This document shows positions 33,176 to 39,196 of a stretch of DNA of 39,196 bases, piece after piece. The position numbers and the translations under genes were made by a program. Within the stretch, counting starts at the first letter, position 1. Each line of letters begins with the position of its first letter. Origin of the DNA: an uncultured Pelagibacteraceae bacterium (GTDB taxonomy: Bacteria; Pseudomonadota; Alphaproteobacteria; Pelagibacterales; Pelagibacteraceae); contig CACJNV010000013.1 of NCBI GenBank assembly GCA_902594865.1, positions 1 through 39,196 on the forward strand, in the 5' to 3' direction. The notes under the pieces are model-generated. The model was given only the letters and a program-made list of their open reading frames with translations, was not told the DNA's origin and did no database searches.

Positions 33176-33578
33176 TTTAGAACAAACATTATCAATTATA
33201 AAACCAGATGCAGTGGAGAGAAATCTGGAAAACGAAATTAAAGAAATGTTTAAATCTAATGGTTTTACAATTTTAAAAGAAAAAAAAATCCAAATTGAAA
33301 AATCAGAAGCTGAAAAGTTTTATAAAGTTCATGAAACCAAACCATTTTATAATGATTTATGTGCCTATTTATCATCAGGTCCTATTATTGTTATGGTTCT
33401 TGAAAAAGATAATGCAATTTTAGGAAATAGAGAATTAATGGGTGCTACAAATCCAGAAGATGCAGAAGAAGGAACTATCAGAAAAAAATACGGGATTTCA
33501 ATAGACAAAAATTCTGTCCACGGATCAGATAGTGTTGATAATGCTAAAATTGAAATAGATTTTTTCTTTAAAGATTAA
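33168..33578 (+). CDS. ndk: Nucleoside diphosphate kinase
   Basis: Ndk equalises nucleoside triphosphate pools by passing phosphate through a histidine. The active-site H118 lies in N-S-V-H-G-S-D-S, the family signature, and the start Q-T-L-S-I-I-K-P-D-A-V is typical. The 136-residue length is standard. A ribosome binding site AGAGGA (33157-33162) lies 5 bases before the ATG, inside the end of pepA. The end overlaps the convergent purN by 11 bases. Confidence 0.96.
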   Translation: MSNLEQTLSIIKPDAVERNLENEIKEMFKSNGFTILKEKKIQIEKSEAEKFYKVHETKPFYNDLCAYLSSGPIIVMVLEKDNAILGNRELMGATNPEDAEEGTIRKKYGISIDKNSVHGSDSVDNAKIEIDFFFKD

Positions 33579-34149
33579 AAACTTTTAATATAGCTTTTGG
33601 GTAAAGCTTATGTTCTTGAGCTAAAATTTTTTTACCAAGAGAAGACTCGGTATCTTTCTTTAAAATCCTCACTTTCTTTTGTAGAATAATCTTCCCCGAG
33701 TCTAATCTAGCATTTACAAAATGAACAGTGCATCCTGAGTATTTTTCTTTATTTTTTAATACTCTTTGATGAGTATTTAATCCTTTATATTTAGGTAGTA
33801 AAGAGGGGTGTATATTTAAAATTTTTCCTTTAAATTTTTTTATAAAATTTTTTGACAAAATTTTCATAAATCCAGCTAGACAAATCATTTCAATATTATT
33901 TTTTTTTAAGATAGAAAGCAGCTTATTTTCACTTAATTTTTTATTTTTAAAATTTAAAACTTTTTTTTTAATTTTAAATTCTTTGGCATAATTCAAACCC
34001 TTTGCCTTATAGTTATTTGAAACAATAAAGTTAATTGATATAGGAGATATTTTAGTTTTAGAAAATTTAGCTAAAGATTTTAAATTACTGCCTGTCCCTG
34101 AAATAAATACAGCTGTTCTTACTCTATTGTCACCAGTTGATAGAACCAT
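33568..34149 (-). CDS. purN: Phosphoribosylglycinamide formyltransferase PurN
   Basis: PurN transfers a formyl group from 10-formyltetrahydrofolate to glycinamide ribonucleotide in purine synthesis. Catalytic residues N112 and H114 (N-I-H-P-S-L-L-P) and D150 (A-R-L-D-S-G) are present. The phosphate-binding G-T-G-S-N-L is at residues 18-23. The chosen ATG adds about ten residues before the first strand and overlaps purM by 20 bases; no better start is seen. It forms a two-gene unit with purM. Confidence 0.94.
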   Translation of the reverse strand: MVLSTGDNRVRTAVFISGTGSNLKSLAKFSKTKISPISINFIVSNNYKAKGLNYAKEFKIKKKVLNFKNKKLSENKLLSILKKNNIEMICLAGFMKILSKNFIKKFKGKILNIHPSLLPKYKGLNTHQRVLKNKEKYSGCTVHFVNARLDSGKIILQKKVRILKKDTESSLGKKILAQEHKLYPKAILKVFNL

Positions 34150-35155
34150 TTAACTTAACTTTATTTTTACCATTAAAAATTTTTCCAATAACATATGGTT
34201 TGTATTCTTCTGAAAAAAATTTACTTATTTTTTTTAAATTTTTACTTTCAACAATAAGACAAAAACCAACTCCACAATTAAATGTTTTCAACATTTCTTT
34301 ATCAGAAATTCCATTATTTTTAAGCCAATTAAATATTTTAGAAGTTTTAATGTTATTTAAATTTATATGTGCGGAGAGCTTATCTGGTATAATTCTTTTA
34401 ATATTATCATGCAAACCTCCCCCAGTTATATTTGCACAGCCATTGATTAAGTTGTTTTTTATCAAATTCATTATTTCTTTAACATATATTTTGGTTGGTT
34501 TTAAAAGCTCATATTTTAAAAATTTATTTTTTTTAATATTTATTTTTTTTTGTTTTAATAAATATCTTACAAGAGAATACCCATTAGAATGTAAACCGCT
34601 GGAAGGAATTGCAACTATAAGATTATTTTTTTTTATTTTATTTTTATTTAATATTCTATTCTTTCCTACAACTCCTACAGCAAAACCCGCGATATCAAAT
34701 TTACCTTTTTCATACGTACCTGGCATTTCAGCAGTTTCTCCACCAACGAGTTCACATTCTGATTGATTGCAGCCTTTGTTAATTCCTTTTATAATTGATT
34801 TAAGTTTTTTAAGATCAATTTTATTAATTGAAATATAATCTAAAAAAAGTAAAGGTTTAGCACCTTGAACAATTAAATCATTTACACTCATAGCAACCAG
34901 ATCAATACCAATAGTATCAAATTTATTTAATGTATTAGCAATTTCAATTTTAGTTCCCACACCATCAGTGCAAGCAACGATTCTAGGTTGTTTAATATTT
35001 CCTGGTATATTTGTGATTGAACCAAACCCTCCTATATTAGAGAACTTTTTTTTGCCTCTTTTTTTTGCTGAAACTGCAGAAATGAAATCAACAAACTTGT
35101 CTGCAGCTTTAATATTAACTCCACTTTTTTTATAGGTAAATTTTTTTTTATTCAT
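34130..35155 (-). CDS. purM: Phosphoribosylformylglycinamidine cyclo-ligase PurM
   Basis: PurM closes the imidazole ring of aminoimidazole ribonucleotide using ATP. The 341-residue protein begins Y-K-K-S-G-V-N-I near residue 8 and has D-G-V-G-T-K-I near 64, S-V-N-D-L-I-V-Q-G-A-K-P near 90-101 and G-G-E-T-A-E-M-P-G-T-Y near 139. All are PurM signatures. It is divergent from the DUF2066 gene with only 11 bases between the start codons, so its promoter must lie inside that gene. Confidence 0.96.
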   Translation of the reverse strand: MNKKKFTYKKSGVNIKAADKFVDFISAVSAKKRGKKKFSNIGGFGSITNIPGNIKQPRIVACTDGVGTKIEIANTLNKFDTIGIDLVAMSVNDLIVQGAKPLLFLDYISINKIDLKKLKSIIKGINKGCNQSECELVGGETAEMPGTYEKGKFDIAGFAVGVVGKNRILNKNKIKKNNLIVAIPSSGLHSNGYSLVRYLLKQKKINIKKNKFLKYELLKPTKIYVKEIMNLIKNNLINGCANITGGGLHDNIKRIIPDKLSAHINLNNIKTSKIFNWLKNNGISDKEMLKTFNCGVGFCLIVESKNLKKISKFFSEEYKPYVIGKIFNGKNKVKLNGSINW

Positions 35156-35166
35156 TAATATGTTTT

Positions 35167-36255
35167 ATGAAATTTATTTCTCTACTTAGTAATTTAAGGC
35201 TTTTATATAATTTTTTTTTATTTCTTGCTTTAATAAATATTTTCTTTTCCACAGGAAAAAGTCATGCAAAGACATTTTCTATAAATGATATTGAAATATC
35301 AACACCTTTTGAAATAAATTTTAATAAAAATGAAATTATCGACGAAGGATTTGTAAAGGCATTTAATGAACTTATTTTGTCAATTGTCCAAAGTAAAGAT
35401 CAGGTAAAATTAAAAAATACATCAATTAATCAAATAAAAGGAATGATAGAAACTTTCTCAATTAAGGAAGAAAAGTTTATTGATGAAATTTATTATCTTA
35501 CCCTAAATGTTTCATTTAATAAAAAAAATATATTTGAGTTATTAGAAACGAAAAATATTTTTCCATCTTTGCCTGTGAAGAAAGATTTTTTATTCATCCC
35601 CGTGCTTGTTGATCAAAATAAAAATCAAGTTTTAATGTTCTCTGAGAATAAATTATTTTCTACTTGGAATTTAAATAATAAAAAATACAGTCTTTTAAAT
35701 TATATTTTACCTACTGAAGATTTAGATGATTTTAGATTGATAAAACAAAATATTAATATTTTAGAAACTTATGACTTCGAAGAAATTATAAATAAATACA
35801 ATATAAATGACCACATTATTATGATTATGTTTAAGGATAATAATAAAATAAGAGTATTTAACAAAATTTTTTTTAATCAAAATAACAATTTAAAAAATTT
35901 AAATTATACCGAGGTTAACTTTGATGATGAAGAAGAGTTATTTAAATTTATTGATAATTTAAAATTAGTCTACGAAGATTTTTGGAAATCACAAAATCAA
36001 ATTAATACCTCAGTAAAATTATCATTAAATATTTCTATAGATAATTCAAATAATATTAAAATTAATAAATTTGAAAAAATTTTATCTGATATGGATTTGA
36101 TATATAATTTTTCAATTTATAAGTTCGATAATCGAAATAATTTTTATAAAGTTATTTTTAATGGAACACCTGATAAGTTTTTAGAAGTTATGAGTGATCA
36201 AAATTATGATTTTGAAATTAAAAATAAAATTTGGGTTTTAAATGACAAATCTTAA
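35167..36255 (+). CDS. DUF2066-family secreted protein
   Basis: The function of DUF2066 is unknown. The 362-residue protein starts with a signal peptide (hydrophobic residues about 13-28, then S-H-A-K as a cleavage site), so it is probably periplasmic. The segment from about 45 to 150 contains the family's F-V-K-A-F-N-E-L-I-L-S and Y-Y-L-T-L-N-V-S-F-N patterns. The family assignment also rests on position: in alphaproteobacteria a DUF2066 gene commonly lies between purMN and hda. It overlaps hda by 14 bases. Confidence 0.72.
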   Translation: MKFISLLSNLRLLYNFFLFLALINIFFSTGKSHAKTFSINDIEISTPFEINFNKNEIIDEGFVKAFNELILSIVQSKDQVKLKNTSINQIKGMIETFSIKEEKFIDEIYYLTLNVSFNKKNIFELLETKNIFPSLPVKKDFLFIPVLVDQNKNQVLMFSENKLFSTWNLNNKKYSLLNYILPTEDLDDFRLIKQNINILETYDFEEIINKYNINDHIIMIMFKDNNKIRVFNKIFFNQNNNLKNLNYTEVNFDDEEELFKFIDNLKLVYEDFWKSQNQINTSVKLSLNISIDNSNNIKINKFEKILSDMDLIYNFSIYKFDNRNNFYKVIFNGTPDKFLEVMSDQNYDFEIKNKIWVLNDKS

Positions 36256-36904
36256 TCAGCAAATACTTAAATTTGATTATGATCAAAATTTTAAAGATCA
36301 GGATTTTTATGTTTCAAACAGCAACGAACACTCTTTTAGTCTTTTAAATAGTTGGCCAAAATGGGATAAAAATTTTATAAACTTAATAGGTGAAAAGTTT
36401 TCAGGAAAAAGTCATTTAATAAATATATTTTTAGAAAAGCACAGAGGAATTAAAATTAATGCAGAAGATATTAATAATGACTTTCTTCAACAAATTAAAA
36501 TATATGAAAATATTATTGTTGAGGATTTAACTGAAAAAATAAATGAAAACTTATTATTTACACTTATAAATATAATAGATCAGGATAATAAGTACTTAAT
36601 AGTAACCTCAAAAATACCAATAGTTGACTTTAATTTTAAACTAAATGATCTTAATTCAAGATCTAATAATTTTATTTTATCTCAAATTGAAAAACCTGGT
36701 GACGATTTAATTTATGCTCTAATTTTAAAAAATCTTTCTGATCGTCAAATATCAATAGACCAAAAACTTATTGAATTTATAATTAAGAGAATTGATAGAA
36801 CTTATGGCAAAATTTCCGATTTCATATATAAAATCGACGAAATTAGTTTAAAAAGAAAGAAACCAATCGATTTTAAAATTATAAAAGAAGCATTAGAGGT
36901 TTAA
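36242..36904 (+). CDS. hda: DnaA regulatory inactivator Hda (HdaA)
   Basis: Hda works with the sliding clamp to make DnaA hydrolyse its ATP, which limits re-initiation of replication. The 220-residue protein starts with Q-Q-I-L-K-F-D-Y, close to the clamp-binding motif at Hda N-termini. It has Walker A G-E-K-F-S-G-K-S at 50-57 and a C-terminal lid helix (I-D-R-T-Y-G-K-I-S-D-F) like DnaA's. It lacks the DNA-binding domain of DnaA. It lies directly before aspS with no gap and after the DUF2066 gene, the conserved place. Confidence 0.87.
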   Translation: MTNLNQQILKFDYDQNFKDQDFYVSNSNEHSFSLLNSWPKWDKNFINLIGEKFSGKSHLINIFLEKHRGIKINAEDINNDFLQQIKIYENIIVEDLTEKINENLLFTLINIIDQDNKYLIVTSKIPIVDFNFKLNDLNSRSNNFILSQIEKPGDDLIYALILKNLSDRQISIDQKLIEFIIKRIDRTYGKISDFIYKIDEISLKRKKPIDFKIIKEALEV

Positions 36905-38689
36905 TTGAATAAATACAGAACACACAAGTGTAATGAATTAAGAAAAGAGGATGTAGATAAAAAAATTTCTCTTTCAGGCTGGATAAATAAAAAAAGAGAC
37001 CATGGGAATTTATTATTTATTGATTTGAGAGATAATTATGGAATTACCCAATGTATAATTGATAAAGATAATAAATATTTTTCTGATTTAGAAAAAATGC
37101 AATTAGAAACAGTAATTAAAGTTGAAGGAAAAGTTGTTAACAGATCTAAAGAAACAATTAATTCTGAAATTGACACTGGTGAAATTGAGGTTGTGATTGA
37201 GCAGCATGAAGTTTTAGGCACTTGTAAAGAGCTCCCAATGCCAATCTTTAGTGATCAAGAATATGCAGAAGAAATAAGATTGAAATATAGATACTTAGAT
37301 TTAAGAAGAAAAAAAATTCATGAAAATATTATTTTAAGATCCAAGGTTATTTCATACATCAGAAATGAAATGACTAAATTAGGTTTTTTAGAATTTCAAA
37401 CACCAATTTTAACCTCATCTAGCCCGGAGGGTGCTAGAGATTTTTTAGTACCTAGTCGTTTAAATCCAGGAAAATTTTATGCACTACCACAAGCTCCTCA
37501 GCAATTTAAACAATTAATAATGGTTTCGGGCTTTGATAGATACTTTCAAATTGCACCTTGTTTCAGGGATGAAGATGCAAGAGCAGACAGAAGTCCTGGG
37601 GAGTTTTATCAATTAGATTTGGAAATGTCATTTGTTGAACAAGAGGATGTATTTAATGTTGTTGAAAAGTTAATGGTTAATACATTTAAAAATTTTTCAA
37701 CTAAAAAATTGTTGTTTGATAAATTTCCAAAGATTTCATACAAGGAAGCAATGCTTAAATATGGTACTGATAAACCAGATTTAAGAAATCCACTCATTGT
37801 AAATGATATAACTGAAATTTTTACAAGAGAAGATGTTTCATTTGAAATATTTAAAAAATTAGTAAAATCTGGATCTAAAGTAAGATGTATTGTTACAAAA
37901 AATACAAAAGATAAACCCAGAAGTTTTTTTGATAATATTGATAAATGGGCTAAAGAAGAAGGTGCTTCTGGTTTAGCTTATTTTACTTTTGAAAAAGATA
38001 AAGATATTTCAGCAAAAGGCCCTATAGGAAAATTTTTTTCTCAAGATGCATTGGTTGAAATTATGAAAAAAACAAACTGTGAAATAGGGGATAGTATTTT
38101 CATGGCTTGTGGAAAACAAGATGAATTAGAAAAAATTACTGCACTAGCAAGAGATAAAATTGCAAAAGATCTTGATTTAATTGATGAAAATATTTTCGCA
38201 TTTTGTTGGATTGTAGATTATCCAATGTTCGAAAAAGATGAATCAACAAATAAGATTGAATTTAGTCATAATCCATTTTCAATGCCTCAAGGTGATTTAA
38301 GTGAAAAAGATTTTGAAAACCCATTAGATATACTTGCTTATCAATACGACATAGTTTGTAATGGTATAGAATTATCTTCAGGAGCAATTAGAAATCATAA
38401 ACCAGAACTTATGTATAAACTTTTCTCGATTGCAGGATATGATAAAAATCAAGTAGATGAAAAATTTAGTGGTATGATTAATGCACTTAGTTATGGCGCA
38501 CCTCCACACGGAGGAATAGCACCTGGTATTGATAGAATCGTAATGTTACTAGCTAATGAGAAAAATATTAGGGAAGTTACCATGTTTCCAATGAACCAAA
38601 ACGCTCAAGATTTGATGATGAATGCACCATCTGAGGTAAATACAGATCAATTGAAAGAATTAAATTTAGCTTTAAAAACAAAAAAATAA
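36905..38689 (+). CDS. aspS: Aspartyl-tRNA synthetase, TTG start
   Basis: AspRS charges tRNA-Asp. The 594-residue bacterial-type protein has the anticodon-binding OB fold (about 1-105), class II motifs 1 and 2 (F-R-D-E-D-A-R-A-D-R near 218-227), the GAD insertion, and motif 3 (A-P-G-I-D-R-I near 547). The start is TTG directly after the hda stop codon. It is supported by the family N-terminus (Y-R-T-H-x-C-x-E-L-R) and by AGAGG at 36895-36899, 5 bases before it. H33 in R-D-H-G, where E. coli has Leu, and the absence of the paired lysine near residue 85 match the non-discriminating type that also charges tRNA-Asn for GatCAB; this last point is inference. Confidence 0.95.
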   Translation: MNKYRTHKCNELRKEDVDKKISLSGWINKKRDHGNLLFIDLRDNYGITQCIIDKDNKYFSDLEKMQLETVIKVEGKVVNRSKETINSEIDTGEIEVVIEQHEVLGTCKELPMPIFSDQEYAEEIRLKYRYLDLRRKKIHENIILRSKVISYIRNEMTKLGFLEFQTPILTSSSPEGARDFLVPSRLNPGKFYALPQAPQQFKQLIMVSGFDRYFQIAPCFRDEDARADRSPGEFYQLDLEMSFVEQEDVFNVVEKLMVNTFKNFSTKKLLFDKFPKISYKEAMLKYGTDKPDLRNPLIVNDITEIFTREDVSFEIFKKLVKSGSKVRCIVTKNTKDKPRSFFDNIDKWAKEEGASGLAYFTFEKDKDISAKGPIGKFFSQDALVEIMKKTNCEIGDSIFMACGKQDELEKITALARDKIAKDLDLIDENIFAFCWIVDYPMFEKDESTNKIEFSHNPFSMPQGDLSEKDFENPLDILAYQYDIVCNGIELSSGAIRNHKPELMYKLFSIAGYDKNQVDEKFSGMINALSYGAPPHGGIAPGIDRIVMLLANEKNIREVTMFPMNQNAQDLMMNAPSEVNTDQLKELNLALKTKK

Positions 38690-38690
38690 C

Positions 38691-39194
38691 TTATTTTTTA
38701 CCTTTTAAACTTATTTTAACATCTGAAAGATCAACTAGATTTTTTTTATAATTATTTCTAACGAAACCTTTACTGGTAATGTCTTTTACAATTTTCAATA
38801 ACTGATTTTGATCTTCAGAGCTTTGATCTTCTGTATTGATGACATCATTTCCTCCAATAGCTGGAGTATGGGCCAGATCTTCTCTATTTTGATATGAAAT
38901 AGCTAATTCTCTAAAAATATAATCCAAAATTGAGGTAGCACTTAAAATTCTATCATTACCATGTACTTTGCCTGATGGTTCAAATTTTGTGCCAACAAAT
39001 GCACTTATAAACTCATCTAACGGAACACCGTATTGAAGGCCTAAAGAAACAGCAATTGCAAAGTTATTCATTAAGGCTTTAACAAGTTCACCCTCTTTAC
39101 TGGTATCAATAAATATTTCTCCAATTTTTCCGTCTTCATACTCTCCAGTATGTAGGTAAACTTTGTGGTCACCAATAGTAGCTTTTTGAATATA
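38691..39194 (-). CDS. nrdJ: C-terminal part of B12-dependent ribonucleotide reductase, truncated by the window edge
   Basis: Class II ribonucleotide reductase uses adenosylcobalamin to make deoxyribonucleotides. The frame is open to the window edge, and the residues before the internal methionine at 39071 match the conserved segment ([10 protein letters not shown], then G-E-I-F-I-D). After it come [16 protein letters not shown] and the [13 protein letters not shown] segment, typical of NrdJ C-termini. Only about 168 of perhaps 1,000 or more residues are present. No zinc-ribbon cysteines are seen at this C-terminus, unlike some family members. It ends one base from the convergent aspS. Confidence 0.87.
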   Translation of the reverse strand, partial: YIQKATIGDHKVYLHTGEYEDGKIGEIFIDTSKEGELVKALMNNFAIAVSLGLQYGVPLDEFISAFVGTKFEPSGKVHGNDRILSATSILDYIFRELAISYQNREDLAHTPAIGGNDVINTEDQSSEDQNQLLKIVKDITSKGFVRNNYKKNLVDLSDVKISLKGKK

Positions 39195-39196
39195 TC

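Noticed and set aside
34137..34766. 209-residue plus-strand open frame inside purM
   Set aside because: It is the reverse of well-conserved purM sequence, with a hydrophobic, low-information translation that arises from the AT-rich complement.
38691..39071. A stand-alone 126-residue protein at the right edge
   Set aside because: The frame continues to the window edge with conserved NrdJ sequence, so it is a truncated reductase gene.
1..39196. tRNA, rRNA, CRISPR, insertion sequence or attachment sites
   Set aside because: No gap is larger than about 90 bases, no cloverleaf-like stretch or regular repeat-spacer pattern was found, and no transposase or integrase is encoded.

Overview
This 39.2 kb window looks like chromosome from a streamlined marine alphaproteobacterium of the SAR11 clade (Pelagibacterales). 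The DNA is very AT-rich. Almost every gene touches or overlaps the next, and no gap exceeds about 90 bases. The core blocks follow alphaproteobacterial gene order (rpsF-rpsR-rplI-dnaB, cvpA-purF, fabD-fabG-acpP, lptF-lptG-lptD-surA-pdxA-rsmA, purM-purN, hda-aspS), with several genes usual in those blocks missing. No rRNA, tRNA, CRISPR array, insertion sequence or phage structural module was seen. The lineage assignment is an inference from these traits, not from a search.

Layout. The left edge holds the 3' part of moeA (molybdenum cofactor). Positions 1140-5437 form a tight four-gene operon: an EamA-type permease, a creatinase with all known catalytic residues, an arginine:glycine amidinotransferase with an intact Asp-His-Cys triad, and a threonine aldolase. 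An enzyme that makes guanidinoacetate, an enzyme that hydrolyses creatine and a glycine-forming enzyme therefore sit together without the methyltransferase that would link the first two. Convergent to it, 9053-5430 encodes a PhyH-type dioxygenase, two Gfo/Idh/MocA oxidoreductases and two small unknown proteins. These two operons are the accessory part of the window. A MOSC protein, an MFS carrier and a second EamA permease follow.

Positions 11750-16532 carry glutathione synthesis (gshA, gshB), an HD-domain protein, purF and cvpA. An RND/MMPL exporter lies between cvpA and dnaB. Positions 18950-24199 carry DNA replication, ribosomal proteins S6, S18 and L9, early fatty-acid synthesis and guanylate kinase. 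Positions 24188-31660 are an outer-membrane biogenesis operon (lptF, lptG, lptD, surA) that also includes pdxA and rsmA. Positions 31721-39196 carry pepA, ndk, purN and purM, a secreted DUF2066 protein, the DnaA regulator hda, aspS (TTG start, apparently the non-discriminating type), and the 3' end of a B12-dependent ribonucleotide reductase.

The most interesting part is the creatine/guanidinoacetate/glycine operon. SAR11 isolates are reported to need an external source of glycine or serine, so a locus that could release glycine from arginine-, creatine- or threonine-derived compounds makes sense. The actual flux is not proven by the sequence.
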